A DNA stretch of 64,000 nt from Hymenobacter gelipurpurascens (GCF_900187375.1 NZ_FYEW01000001.1:1116001-1180000); one strand, 5' to 3'. Shown: positions 53,009 through 62,375, counted from the stretch's first letter. Notes: generated by a model from the letters alone, not told the origin. Numbers and translations are program-made.

Positions 53009-53395
53009 ATAGTGTGGAAAGGTTTACGCTTTGAAAACAACCGGCAGCAGTGGCCTAGAGAGGCCCAGCCGCGGGATTGGGATGGAAAAATACGACTCAT
53101 CGGCACAGCGAGGCGCATGTGCTCCGAAGAGCAGCAGAAGCCTAAGCAGGTTGCAAATGAGGTTTCGTAAGTAGCTTTACTGCCAATCCCTAGTTTTTGG
53201 TTTTCAAAAATTATCCTAATCCGATATTTCGGCGTTAACTCCGCCTTAAAGAAGCCGAAAATAGTTGGTTTCGGTTCCGAGCTTTGGGCGTGCTACGCAC
53301 CAACACCGGAGTTTCATCGTCCAACAGGCCTAGACTTTCTACCAATACCCACTGCTCTCCGATCCTCGAAGCCGTGCTTCGCGATACTGCCTTCA
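53009..53395. other. 387-bp spacer between divergent porX and HD-hydrolase genes
   Basis: It must contain promoters in both directions but no clear TAnnTTTG pair, terminator or conserved ORF could be fixed by eye. One TGGCCTA motif is present near 53050. Confidence 0.4.
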
Positions 53396-54625
53396 ATGAA
53401 CAAAAAGAAAATCTTCAACGACCCGGTATACGGCTTCGTCACGATTCCAACCGAGTTGCTGTTCGACCTAATCGAGCATTCCTATTTCCAGCGGCTGCGG
53501 CGCATTCAGCAGCTGGGTCTCACGATGTTCGTGTATCCGGGGGCGCTACATACGCGCTTCCACCACGCGCTAGGCGCCATGCACCTCATGACGCTGGCGC
53601 TACGCACGCTCAAAGACAAAGGTATCAAGATTTCAGCCAAGGAGGGCGAAGCGGCCATGGCGGCCATTCTGCTGCACGATATCGGGCACGGCCCCCTCTC
53701 CCACGCCCTTGAGCGCAGCATTTTCCATGAAGTGCACCACGAAGAGCTGAGCCTACACCTGATGCGCAAGCTCAATGCCGAGCACAATGGCGCACTGGAT
53801 TTGGCCATCAAAATCTTTGAGGGCACCTACTCCCGGCCATTTTTTCATCAGCTGGTGAGCAGCCAGCTGGACATGGACCGGCTCGATTACCTCAACCGCG
53901 ACTCCTTCTATACAGGTGTGCAGGAAGGCCGCCCCGGCGCCGACCGTCTCATCAAGATGCTGACGGTAGTAGATGAGCGCCTGGTGCTGGAGGAAAAGGC
54001 CGTGTATAGCATTGAGAACTTCCTGGTGAGCCGCCGCCTGATGTACTGGCAGGTGTACCTGCACAAAACCGTGACCAGTGCCGAGCAGATGGTCATCCGG
54101 ATTATGCAGCGCGCCCGCGACCTGGTGCGGGCCGGCGTGGAGGTGCCTTCTTCTCCCAACCTGCACTTCTTTCTCTCGCGCAACGTGACGCAGCAAGAAT
54201 TTGAGCAAGATGACCAGATTCTGCGCCGCTTCACCCGCCTCGATGATACCGATGTCTGGAGCGCCGTGAAGCTCTGGGCCGACCACCCCGACAAGGTACT
54301 GAACTACCTGGCCCAGTGCCTCCTCGACCGACACTTGTTCAAGATTACGCTCCAAGCCGAGCCCTTCGAGGAAGAATTCAAACTGGGCATTGTGGAGCTG
54401 ATTGCCGAGCACTTCCAACTCCCCAACGACGAAGCCGCCCAACTCATGATTGCGGGTCGCATCAGCAACAACGCCTACGACGCCGACGGTCAGGATACGA
54501 TTGATGTGCTCACCAAGCGCGGCCGCGTGGTGAACGTAGCCGAGGCCTCCGATTTGCCCAACATAAAGGCCTTAGGCCAGCGGGTGGAAAAGCATTACAT
54601 CTGCTACCCTAAGGAGATTTTGTAG
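53396..54625 (+). CDS. HD-domain phosphohydrolase (SAMHD1/dGTPase-like)
   Basis: 409 aa. The HD metal site is spread over YPGALHTRFHHALGAMHL (first His), ILLHDIGHGPLSHALE (the HD pair) and DMDRLDYLNRDSFYTG (last Asp). The order matches the SAMHD1/YdhJ-type dNTP triphosphohydrolase-related family common in Bacteroidota. It probably hydrolyses a nucleotide, but the substrate and any allosteric activator are not evident. It starts MNKKKIFNDPVYGFV. Confidence 0.88.
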   Translation: MNKKKIFNDPVYGFVTIPTELLFDLIEHSYFQRLRRIQQLGLTMFVYPGALHTRFHHALGAMHLMTLALRTLKDKGIKISAKEGEAAMAAILLHDIGHGPLSHALERSIFHEVHHEELSLHLMRKLNAEHNGALDLAIKIFEGTYSRPFFHQLVSSQLDMDRLDYLNRDSFYTGVQEGRPGADRLIKMLTVVDERLVLEEKAVYSIENFLVSRRLMYWQVYLHKTVTSAEQMVIRIMQRARDLVRAGVEVPSSPNLHFFLSRNVTQQEFEQDDQILRRFTRLDDTDVWSAVKLWADHPDKVLNYLAQCLLDRHLFKITLQAEPFEEEFKLGIVELIAEHFQLPNDEAAQLMIAGRISNNAYDADGQDTIDVLTKRGRVVNVAEASDLPNIKALGQRVEKHYICYPKEIL

Positions 54626-54704
54626 CCGATCTGCGCGCACTGCAATGGCCTACACAAACGTGTGGGCAGCTTTCTTCCTGACTTTTGGCTGTATTATCTA
54701 ACGC

Positions 54705-56504
54705 ATGCCTTCCCCGAATCTGCGTACCACCCCGCTCTCGTCTGCGTTTCCGTTGGGCTTTCTGGCGTTGTTTTTCCTGCTACTGAGCAGTGGCCTAGGC
54801 CTGTTGTACAGCACCGTATCAGTAGCTGATTTGCAGGCAGTGCGCCACGCCATCTATCAGCGCAACGAGATGCCGGAGTTTGTGTTGGCTGTTACATCGC
54901 GCAGCCTAACCCTACTACGGTTTGGGCTGTTGGGAACAGTAGTTATTTCGGCAGCAATAGTGGCCTACCAGATTCGTCATGGGCGCCTGTTCGCTGAGTT
55001 GCGTCAGGTAGGGCAGCAAGGGAAAGCTGCGGTGGGCAGCGTAGTCCAGTCGGTGCGGAGCTTATCGAAGCTGGAGTGGCTGATAGCGGGCGTGCTGCTC
55101 CTGGGCATTCTGGCGCTGCGGCTGTACTATTTCCGGGTGTACCCCTTGGGCACCGACGAAATTGCGACCTACGATTACTTTATTTCGGGCGGGCCGGTGG
55201 CTATTACCAGCTTCTACCCCATCCCCAACAACCATATTCTTTTCAGCCTCAGCTGCTGGGTGGTGAGCTGGTTCACGAGCCACGACGTGCTGGTACTTCG
55301 GCTACCCACGTTGCTCATCAGCTCCATCGGGACAGTAGTGGCCTACGCTTTACTAGTACGCCTAGCGAACTTCCGGGTGGCTACGCTGGCGGTAGGCCTG
55401 TTCTGTTTGTCGCCCTTCACGCTGTATTACTCCATTGCCGGGCGCGGCTATTTTCTGCTGATTGTGCTGGCGCTAGGCCAGTTCTTCGTCACGCTGGCGC
55501 TGCTGCACACCCGGCGGTATCAGCAGTTGGCGTGGGCGGCGTTTGTGGTGCTGGGCGTGCTTGGGATGTACACTATTCCTACGTATATCTATCCGCTTTT
55601 TTCTCTTGGCCTCTGGATTGCCTGCACATTTATTCGGCGCCGTGAGGGAAGTCAGCTCCTGACTCTGGCAGGCGCAACCGTTCTTATTGCAGGCGGCACC
55701 TTATTGGCCTACAGTCCCATTATCAGCATCTCGGGGATGCGGCTTCTGATAGCCAACGACTATATCGCGCCTCAGACGCCGACAGAATTTTGGCAATCCT
55801 ACGCCTTGTATCTGCACCAACCTGCCCGCGAGTTGTTTGGGCACGAGCGGTTCAGTGTGGGCGGCTTTCTGGCGCTGCTGGTAGCGGCGCTGGTGGCGCT
55901 GCCGTTCATGCCGCGCCGCTGGCGTTGGGTAGCGATGCCCGCTCTGGCCCTAACGCTCCTGCCGTTTCTGTATATGCCGTTGCAACTGGTGTACTCGCCG
56001 GCACGCGTGCTGCTCTATGCCGTGTTTTTCTTCTTTGTGGCAGTTGCCCTGGCCGGCGACCTGCTTCTTCAGCGCCTACGGGTTTCTAACCGGCTTGCTA
56101 GTATAGGCATAGGCCTAGCAGTGAGCCTATACGGGGTATACCAGGTCGCTCACTTCCGCTATACGCTGTGGAATGCCCAACGAGCTGATCAGCAACTTCG
56201 ACAGGCCTACGCGTGGCTGAGGCCCCAAGAACCCCGTCAGGTATTTTTTGAGGCACCGTTTCACAAGTTGTATTTTCACCATTATGCTCTTACTACGGGC
56301 TACCCGTTGGAGTTATTTGAAGCTTCTTCGGCGCAGAAATCACCATATGATTTTGTGGTCCGGGAGAACAACGCCCCTAAGCCTGCGCCTTGGCTGCTAA
56401 CCCGCGCATATCACCCAGTATATTCTGATGACCGAGTTACCATTTATGGTGCAGGTCAGGCACCCGTCGCGCAGCCCAACTCGGCAGCGCGTGTCGGGAA
56501 ATAG
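54705..56504 (+). CDS. GT-C family membrane glycosyltransferase
   Basis: 599 aa. An N-terminal pair of helices with a loop (residues 15-100) is followed by about 11 helices. The first main periplasmic loop holds the acidic motif in YPLGTDEIATYDYFISG, as in ArnT/PMT-type enzymes using lipid-linked sugars. The soluble C-terminus is about 100 residues. It ends 21 nt before lpxD; whether it belongs to that operon is uncertain because lpxD has its own -7 box. A role in modifying lipid A or another glycan is possible but unproven. Confidence 0.82.
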   Translation: MPSPNLRTTPLSSAFPLGFLALFFLLLSSGLGLLYSTVSVADLQAVRHAIYQRNEMPEFVLAVTSRSLTLLRFGLLGTVVISAAIVAYQIRHGRLFAELRQVGQQGKAAVGSVVQSVRSLSKLEWLIAGVLLLGILALRLYYFRVYPLGTDEIATYDYFISGGPVAITSFYPIPNNHILFSLSCWVVSWFTSHDVLVLRLPTLLISSIGTVVAYALLVRLANFRVATLAVGLFCLSPFTLYYSIAGRGYFLLIVLALGQFFVTLALLHTRRYQQLAWAAFVVLGVLGMYTIPTYIYPLFSLGLWIACTFIRRREGSQLLTLAGATVLIAGGTLLAYSPIISISGMRLLIANDYIAPQTPTEFWQSYALYLHQPARELFGHERFSVGGFLALLVAALVALPFMPRRWRWVAMPALALTLLPFLYMPLQLVYSPARVLLYAVFFFFVAVALAGDLLLQRLRVSNRLASIGIGLAVSLYGVYQVAHFRYTLWNAQRADQQLRQAYAWLRPQEPRQVFFEAPFHKLYFHHYALTTGYPLELFEASSAQKSPYDFVVRENNAPKPAPWLLTRAYHPVYSDDRVTIYGAGQAPVAQPNSAARVGK

Positions 56505-56513
56505 ATAATTATA

Positions 56514-56521
56514 TACTTTTG
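56514..56521 (+). promoter_or_regulatory. Putative -7 box for lpxD
   Basis: TACTTTTG matches TAnnTTTG and ends 4 nt before the lpxD ATG (56526), which implies a leaderless or nearly leaderless transcript. No good -33 motif is visible. Confidence 0.5.
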
Positions 56522-56525
56522 CCCG

Positions 56526-57566
56526 ATGGAATTTACCGTAGGCCAGATAGCAGAAGTACTGCGCGGAGCAGTCGAAGGGGACAGCACCCAGCGCATAGAC
56601 CGGCTGGCAAAGATTGAAGAAGCCCAGCCCGGCTCCCTCTCCTTTCTGGCCAACCTTAAGTACGAACCACATCTCTACTCTACCGGCGCCTCCGCCGTGA
56701 TTGTGAGCCGCACCCTGGAGTTGAAACACCCCACCAATGCGGCTCTTATTCGGGTCGACGACCCTTATACCAGCTTTACTACGCTGCTGGAGTTTTATCA
56801 GCAAGCTACGCGCACTGGCAAGCGCGGCGTGGAGGAGCCCGCTTACATGGGCACAGGCTCCAGCATCGGTGAAAACCACTACCGCGGCGCCTTTTCTTAC
56901 ATTGGTGAGAACTGCGAAATTGGCCAGGATGTCGTGATTTTCCCCCACGTATATATCGGTGACCGTTGCAAAATTGGCGACGGTACCATCCTGTATGCCG
57001 GCGCAAAAATTTACTCCGAAACTGTTATTGGTGCACGGTGCACGGTGCATGCCGGCGCTGTTATCGGCTCCGACGGCTTCGGCTTCGCACCCCAGCCCGA
57101 CGGCTCCTACCGCACGATTCCGCAAATCGGCAATGTGGTGCTGGAAGACAATGTGAGCGTGGGTGCCAATGCCACCATCGACTGCGCCACGATGGGTTCC
57201 ACCATCATTCGGGAGGGCGCCAAAGTCGATAACCTGGTGCAGATTGCGCACAACGTGGAAATTGGGCGCCATACGGTGGTAGCTTCCCAGACTGGCATTT
57301 CGGGTTCCACCAAAATAGGCGACTTCTGCGTGCTGGCCGGCCAGACGGGTATTGCCGGTCACCTTACGCTCACCAACCGCACCACCGTCACGGCGCAGTC
57401 GGGTGTGGGCAAGTCCATTAAGGAGGAAGGCGTGTTCCTGCAGGGCTCCCCGGCCTTCAATCTGCGGGATAGTTTGCGGGCCAATGCTATCTTCCGTAGG
57501 CTTCCCGAACTGGAGCGCCGCCTAGATGAGCTAGCACGTAAGCAGGCTCAAGCGGAAAAGTCCTAG
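56526..57566 (+). CDS. lpxD: UDP-3-O-(3-hydroxyacyl)glucosamine N-acyltransferase
   Basis: 346 aa. It adds the N-linked hydroxyacyl chain in lipid A synthesis. The N-terminal uridine-binding domain (FTVGQIAEVLRGAVEGD, SLSFLANLKY) is followed by a left-handed beta-helix of hexapeptide repeats (IGENCEIGQDVVIFPHVYIG, VIGSDGFGFAPQPDGSY) with the catalytic His in VQIAHNVEIG. A helical C-terminus follows. It is first of the lipid A series lpxD-lpxC/fabZ-lpxA. Confidence 0.96.
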   Translation: MEFTVGQIAEVLRGAVEGDSTQRIDRLAKIEEAQPGSLSFLANLKYEPHLYSTGASAVIVSRTLELKHPTNAALIRVDDPYTSFTTLLEFYQQATRTGKRGVEEPAYMGTGSSIGENHYRGAFSYIGENCEIGQDVVIFPHVYIGDRCKIGDGTILYAGAKIYSETVIGARCTVHAGAVIGSDGFGFAPQPDGSYRTIPQIGNVVLEDNVSVGANATIDCATMGSTIIREGAKVDNLVQIAHNVEIGRHTVVASQTGISGSTKIGDFCVLAGQTGIAGHLTLTNRTTVTAQSGVGKSIKEEGVFLQGSPAFNLRDSLRANAIFRRLPELERRLDELARKQAQAEKS

Positions 57567-57580
57567 CTTTGCGCTTCGAA

Positions 57581-57680
57581 GGAGTTAGGAGTTAGAAGCT
57601 AGGAGCCGGAAGGCTCCGCTTTCCTATCTCCTTTTCTTCACTTTTCCTTCTAGCTTCTAGCTCCTTGCTCCTAGCTTCTC
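57581..57680. repeat. AGGAGTTAGAAG-type imperfect inverted repeat
   Basis: The left half reads GGAGTTAGGAGTTAGAAGC and the right half CTTCTAGCTTCTAGCTCC, approximate inverses. It is of the same family as 30820-30920 and fills the spacer between lpxD and lpxC-fabZ. Confidence 0.6.
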
Positions 57681-57683
57681 TCA

Positions 57684-59078
57684 ATGAACGATAAGCAACA
57701 TACCATCAAGGCCCCCGTCACCGTGAGTGGCATCGGCCTTCATACCGGCGTGCAGGCCACCATGACGTTCTGCCCCGCTCCCGTAGGCCACGGCTACAAG
57801 TTTCAGCGCATCGATTTGCCCGGCCAGCCCATTGTGGATGCCGACGTAGACAACGTAGTGGACCTTTCACGCGGCACTACTATTGAGCAAAACGGCGCCC
57901 GTGTAAATACAGTAGAGCACACGCTGGCCGCGTTGGTAGGCCTCCAGATTGACAATGTGCTGATTCAGTTGGATGGCCCCGAGCCGCCCATCATGGATGG
58001 TTCCAGCTACGAGTTCATCAAGCCGCTGCGTGAAGCTGGCCTAGAAGAGCAAAATGCACTGCGCAACTACTTCGAGATTCCCGACGAAATTCGGTACGTA
58101 GACAATGCGCGGGCCGTAGAAATTGCCGGCCTGCCGCTTGATAGCTACCGCCTGACGGTAATGGTCGACTACAACTCGCCCGTGCTCGGCTCGCAGCACG
58201 CGTCCCTGACGGATATTTCGCAGTTTGAATCGGAAATTGCTTCGTCGCGCACGTTCTGCTTCCTGCACGAGCTAGAGGCGCTCTACAAGCAAAACCTCAT
58301 TAAAGGCGGCGACTTGAGCAACGCTATTGTGGTAGTTGACCGCGTAGTGAGCGAAGACGAGCTGAGCGACCTGGCCACCATGCTGGGCAAGCCCAAAGTA
58401 GCCGTAAAGAAGGAAGGCATTCTCAACAACGTGGACCTGCGCCACAAAAACGAGCCCGCCCGCCACAAACTGCTTGATCTGGTAGGCGACCTGGCCCTCG
58501 TAGGCCGCCCCCTGAAAGGCCAGATTCTGGCGGCCCGCCCCGGCCATGCTGCCAACGTAGCCTTCGCTAAGCGCATTAAGAAAAGGATGATGGAGGCCGA
58601 CAGCAGCCCCATCCCGACGTACGACCCGGCCCGGCAGCCTGTGATGGACATCAACCAGATTGCCGCCACCCTGCCCCACCGCTACCCGTTCCTGCTCATC
58701 GACAAGATTATTCACCTCGATGCCCACACGGTAACGGGCGTGAAGAACGTGACGATGAACGAGCCCTTCTTCCAGGGCCACTTCCCCGGCAACCCCGTGA
58801 TGCCCGGCGTGATGCAGATTGAGGCTATGGCCCAAACTGGCGGGATTTTGGTACTGAACACCGTACCCGACCCCGAAAACTACTGGACCTATTTCCTGGG
58901 CATTGAAAACTGTCGGTTCCGCCGTAAGGTAATTCCTGGCGATACCATCATTTTCAAGTGCATCCTGACCGCTCCTGTGAAGCGTGGCATTGCCAAAATG
59001 AGCGGCAAGGCCTACGTGAACGGGAAGGTGGTGATGGAAGCCGAAATGTCGGCCAGCATTGTCCGGAAAGACGCTTAG
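57684..59078 (+). CDS. lpxC-fabZ: LpxC-FabZ fusion: UDP-3-O-acyl-GlcNAc deacetylase / 3-hydroxyacyl-ACP dehydratase
   Basis: 464 aa. The LpxC part (1 to about 300) has SGIGLHTGVQATMTF, VEHTLAALVGLQIDN (zinc His), EPPIMDGSSYEF, and the C-terminal zinc and catalytic motif ARHKLLDLVGDL. The FabZ part (about 310-464) has LPHRYPFLLIDKI (active His), GHFPGNPVMPGVMQIEAMAQ (active Glu). Fusion of the zinc deacetylase with the dehydratase is characteristic of Bacteroidota. It ties the first committed lipid A step to fatty acid elongation. lpxA follows 82 nt downstream. Confidence 0.97.
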   Translation: MNDKQHTIKAPVTVSGIGLHTGVQATMTFCPAPVGHGYKFQRIDLPGQPIVDADVDNVVDLSRGTTIEQNGARVNTVEHTLAALVGLQIDNVLIQLDGPEPPIMDGSSYEFIKPLREAGLEEQNALRNYFEIPDEIRYVDNARAVEIAGLPLDSYRLTVMVDYNSPVLGSQHASLTDISQFESEIASSRTFCFLHELEALYKQNLIKGGDLSNAIVVVDRVVSEDELSDLATMLGKPKVAVKKEGILNNVDLRHKNEPARHKLLDLVGDLALVGRPLKGQILAARPGHAANVAFAKRIKKRMMEADSSPIPTYDPARQPVMDINQIAATLPHRYPFLLIDKIIHLDAHTVTGVKNVTMNEPFFQGHFPGNPVMPGVMQIEAMAQTGGILVLNTVPDPENYWTYFLGIENCRFRRKVIPGDTIIFKCILTAPVKRGIAKMSGKAYVNGKVVMEAEMSASIVRKDA

Positions 59079-59160
59079 TATCTCAATAGACAAGGCAGGA
59101 TGAGCTGTACTAAATGCCTCCTCTGCTCCTTGTTTGTTGCTACTTGTTAACAGAATTCGA

Positions 59161-59961
59161 ATGAACCAGCCACTCGCCTACATCCACCCCGAGGCTAAGA
59201 TTGCGCAAAACGTAGTAGTAGAGCCCTTCACGACCATTGATAAGGACGTTGAAATCGGGGAAGGCACCTGGATTGGCCCCAACGTGACCATTATGTCCGG
59301 TGCGCGCATCGGCCGTAACTGCAAAATTTTCCCGGGTGCCGTTATTTCCGCAACCCCGCAGGACCTCAAGTTTGCCGGCGAGAAAACGACGGCTCACATC
59401 GGTGATAATACGGTCATTCGGGAGTGCGTGACGGTGAACCGTGGTACTGTAGACCGGCAGAAGACGGTGGTAGGCGCCAATTGCCTGCTCATGGCCTACG
59501 TGCATATTGCGCACGACTGCATCATCGGCGACCATTGCATTCTGGCCAACACGGTGCAGGTAGCAGGCCACGTTGAAATTGGGGACTATGCCATTGTGGG
59601 AGGCTCCTCAGCGGTGCACCAGTTTGTACGCATCGGGCAGCATGCCATGATTTCGGGCGGCTCCCTGATTCGTAAGGATGTGCCGCCGTTCGTGAAAGCA
59701 GGGCGTGAGCCTCTCACTTACTCGGGCATCAACAGCATAGGCTTACGCCGCCGTGGTTTCTCCGATCAGAAGATTGCCGAAATTCAGCAGCTCTACCGCC
59801 TCTTGTTCCTGAGCGGCCTCAACAACGCCGCTGCTCTCGACCAGATTGAGCTGGAGCTTTCGCCCTCACCCGAGCGCGATGAGGTGGTGAATTTCATCCG
59901 AAACTCGGGCCGCGGCGTCATTAAAGGGTACTCGCGCGGCGGAAACGGCGGGATTGAGTAA
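59161..59961 (+). CDS. lpxA: Acyl-[ACP]-UDP-N-acetylglucosamine O-acyltransferase
   Basis: 266 aa from MNQPLAYIHPEAKIA (59161). It performs the first acylation of lipid A. The hexapeptide beta-helix includes IGEGTWIGPNVTIMSGARIG, the catalytic His in LMAYVHIAHDCIIGDHC, and GGSSAVHQFVRIGQHAMISG. The C-terminal helical domain begins GLRRRGFSDQKIAEIQQLYR. The 9 upstream codons from 59134 are not family-like. The lipid A series ends at the hairpin 59987-60028. Confidence 0.96.
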   Translation: MNQPLAYIHPEAKIAQNVVVEPFTTIDKDVEIGEGTWIGPNVTIMSGARIGRNCKIFPGAVISATPQDLKFAGEKTTAHIGDNTVIRECVTVNRGTVDRQKTVVGANCLLMAYVHIAHDCIIGDHCILANTVQVAGHVEIGDYAIVGGSSAVHQFVRIGQHAMISGGSLIRKDVPPFVKAGREPLTYSGINSIGLRRRGFSDQKIAEIQQLYRLLFLSGLNNAAALDQIELELSPSPERDEVVNFIRNSGRGVIKGYSRGGNGGIE

Positions 59962-59986
59962 TTCCTTTCAGTCGTTGTTTGTCTTA

Positions 59987-60028
59987 TAAGAAGTGGCCTA
60001 GCGGATGAAGTCGCTAGGCCACTTCTTA
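59987..60028 (+). terminator. Terminator after lpxA with 17-bp arms containing TGGCCTA/TAGGCCA
   Basis: Left arm 59987-60003 (TAAGAAGTGGCCTAGCG) and right arm 60012-60028 are perfectly complementary; the loop is 8 nt. Confidence 0.75.
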
Positions 60029-60070
60029 CTTTCTGGCCTCACAATTTATGGCATCTAAGTTCTTGTATCC

Positions 60071-60703
60071 ATGCAGCTAACGGCCACCGGGCTGAGTAAG
60101 CGTTTTGCCCGTGAATGGATTTTCCGGGGTCTCAGTCACGTCTTTCAGCCCGGCACCGCTACGGCCATACTAGGCCCGAATGGCGCGGGTAAAAGCACGT
60201 TGCTTAACACGTTGTCGGGCCAACTGCTTCCTTCAGAAGGTATACTGGCCTACACCCATCAGGGCTCAGAGGTGGCCGTAGAAAACGTGCCGGCTTACCT
60301 GGCCTACGCGGCTCCTTACCTGGAGCTGATTGAGGAGCTGACCCTCCTGGAGATGCTGCAGTTTCATACCCGTTTCAAGCCCCTGCGGCCCGGTATCACC
60401 TCCGAAAAGCTCATCAGCCTAATGTACCTTGAAAAGTCTCAGCATAAACTGGTGCGCGACTTTTCCTCGGGCATGAAGCAGCGCCTGAAGCTGGCTCTGG
60501 CCCTCTACGCAGAGGCGCCCTTGCTCCTGCTTGATGAGCCTACCACCAACCTCGACAGGACTGGCGTGGAGTGGTATCTGGAGCATGTACGCGCCACATT
60601 GGAGGGTCGCACCGTACTGGTATCGAGCAACGTGCCGGAGGAATATGCCTTCTGCCAAGAGCAATTGCAGATCACAGATTTTGGAGCAAAAGCGGCTCGG
60701 TGA
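60071..60703 (+). CDS. ABC transporter ATP-binding protein (orphan)
   Basis: 210 aa. It has Walker A LGPNGAGKSTLLNTL, the Q-loop region in APYLELIEELTLLEM, the signature FSSGMKQRLKLAL, Walker B PLLLLDEPTTNLDRTG and a switch region VLVSSNVPEE (the usual His is replaced by Asn or absent). No permease gene is adjacent, so the partner is elsewhere or it acts alone. Its position after the lipid A genes is common in the phylum but does not prove a role in LPS export. Confidence 0.88.
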   Translation: MQLTATGLSKRFAREWIFRGLSHVFQPGTATAILGPNGAGKSTLLNTLSGQLLPSEGILAYTHQGSEVAVENVPAYLAYAAPYLELIEELTLLEMLQFHTRFKPLRPGITSEKLISLMYLEKSQHKLVRDFSSGMKQRLKLALALYAEAPLLLLDEPTTNLDRTGVEWYLEHVRATLEGRTVLVSSNVPEEYAFCQEQLQITDFGAKAAR

Positions 60704-60950
60704 CCGGTTGTTCTGGTGGCTTTTGTATATTCAATAAAGTCAGAAACCATAGTCATTGGATACCCTGCACTACGTTTAAGGGAAAAATCTGACGCTTAGA
60801 AGTGCCTGATTACAGCCCAGAAGCACTTTTGTCTGGTTTGAGAGAAGCTTATCCATAACTATTTCAACCTTGGGGCACGTATCTTCGCAGCCGAAACGTT
60901 TGCTCGTTTCCTCCATCTGAATTCTTTCACCTTTACGCCCTGACAAGGCC

Positions 60951-61313
60951 ATGAAACAATACGACGACCTCGACGACGACTTCCTCGACGATGAAGACGA
61001 GTTGGATACCTTCGCGAAAACCGGCGGCAGCAAAACCCGCGGCAATTCCGAAGATCAGCTTTCCGCTAAATACGCCGACTACCTGATGTGGCGCGATACC
61101 GGCTCTTCGCACGACGAAGCCCTGGACCTGGCCAACATGACGGAAGAAGAGTTTACCATTGCCGATGCCGTGGAAGACCCGGACGGCGGCAGCGGCTTCA
61201 GCTCCCTCGACGACCTGGATGACGATACCCTATCCGACGACGACAGCGACGAATACGGTAGCTCCGGCAGCTCGCGCAACAGCGGCCGCAACTCCGACTA
61301 CGACGATTATTAA
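60951..61313 (+). CDS. Highly acidic, Ser/Asp-rich small protein
   Basis: 120 aa, function not recognised. The N-terminus (DDLDDDFLDDEDELD) and the C-terminus (DDLDDDTLSDDDSDEYGSS) are almost purely acidic and likely disordered. The middle (SAKYADYLMWRDTGSSHDEA, then MTEEEFTIADAVED) looks like a short helical, possibly folded, unit. It has no signal peptide or membrane segment. It might be a protein-interaction or nucleic-acid-mimic protein, but nothing in the sequence decides this. A 25-bp hairpin terminator follows. Confidence 0.75.
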   Translation: MKQYDDLDDDFLDDEDELDTFAKTGGSKTRGNSEDQLSAKYADYLMWRDTGSSHDEALDLANMTEEEFTIADAVEDPDGGSGFSSLDDLDDDTLSDDDSDEYGSSGSSRNSGRNSDYDDY

Positions 61314-61323
61314 CAGCTGGCCC

Positions 61324-61376
61324 TAGGCCACTAAAAAGCCCCGCTGGAATATCCAGCGGGGCTTTTTAGTGGCCTA
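61324..61376. terminator. Bidirectional terminator with 25-bp perfect arms, TAGGCCACT at its base
   Basis: Left arm 61324-61348, 3-nt loop ATA, right arm 61352-61376. The stem begins TAGGCCACT and ends AGTGGCCTA. A- and T-runs are inside the stem. It lies between convergent genes ending at 61313 and 61400. Confidence 0.9.
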
Positions 61377-61399
61377 CAGTTTAGGCGAAGGCAGTAGGT

Positions 61400-62152
61400 T
61401 TATTTCCGGCCGAATACGCGTTTGAGCAGATCCGTGGTGCGGGCCACGGGGTTCTCGCGGATGTTAGCTTCTTCCTGGGCAATGAGCGTGAACAGGCCGT
61501 CAATGGCTTTGCCGGTGGCGTACTGGTTCAGATCGGTTTGCACGGGCGTCACGAGCGGAATCTTGTTGTAGCGCGTGGTGAGGTCGGTGTAGTAGCGGGT
61601 GGCGCCCACTTTATCGAGGCTTTGCTGAATGATGGGCTGAAACGCTACCGTAAGCTGCTGAGTAGTCGTGCGCTTGAGGTAGTTAGTGGCCGCATCCTTC
61701 TGGCCCGTCAGGATACCCCACACGTCGCTGAAGGTGAGACTCTTGATGGCCGCAATAAAAATCGGCTTGGCGCTTTTGGCCGCATCTTCAGCGCCACGGT
61801 TCAGCGTCAGCTCAAACTTATCTACCTGGCTGCCCAGCCCGATGGAGCGGAGCGTATTGGCTACGCGCTGCGCATCCGGCGGGAAAGGAATCCGGATAAG
61901 TCGGTTGAGGTTGAAGCCATCCTGCTTAGAAGCTTGGTCGGCACCTTTGCTGATGCCCTGCACCAGTGCCTCCTTCAGGCCATTGGCTGCTTCTGTGTTG
62001 GTCAGGCCGCCGGTGGAAGTGCCGGTTTTGGTAGTGGTAGGCTGAGGCAGCTTGATGTTGCCGAGCTTCGGGAGTTTGAACAACTGAGCCGAGGCGGCGG
62101 TGTGCAGCCCCAGGGAGGCCAGCAACAGGAAAGTAAAACGTATCTTTTTCAT
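61400..62152 (-). CDS. DUF4197-like exported protein
   Basis: 250 aa from MKKIRFTFLLLASLGLH (62152), a signal peptide ending AASAQ. The mature domain matches DUF4197 as I recall it: ANGLKEALVQGISKGADQAS, RLIRIPFPPDAQRVANTL, FVDKFELTLNRGAEDAA-like segments, and a C-terminal GKAIDGLFTLIAQEEANIRE. All-helical, periplasmic, function unknown. A paralogue lies immediately upstream at 62376. Confidence 0.8.
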   Translation of the reverse strand: MKKIRFTFLLLASLGLHTAASAQLFKLPKLGNIKLPQPTTTKTGTSTGGLTNTEAANGLKEALVQGISKGADQASKQDGFNLNRLIRIPFPPDAQRVANTLRSIGLGSQVDKFELTLNRGAEDAAKSAKPIFIAAIKSLTFSDVWGILTGQKDAATNYLKRTTTQQLTVAFQPIIQQSLDKVGATRYYTDLTTRYNKIPLVTPVQTDLNQYATGKAIDGLFTLIAQEEANIRENPVARTTDLLKRVFGRK

Positions 62153-62375
62153 GAGAATCGAGAAAAGCCAAAGCAAGAAACAGACCTCCTAGGCCACTCC
62201 TCACTTTTGCACAAACCGGACCAAATTGCCCCGATGAGCTTGGGCCAGAGAAAGTAGCCGGATAAGTAACAGAGCCCTTTTGCCTTATACTTCTACCTAT
62301 TAAAAGAGGCTACTGCAAGCAGCTACTTGCCACCCGGCCCTATATTGGAAACCCATTATCGTGTAGCCCGCTGCT

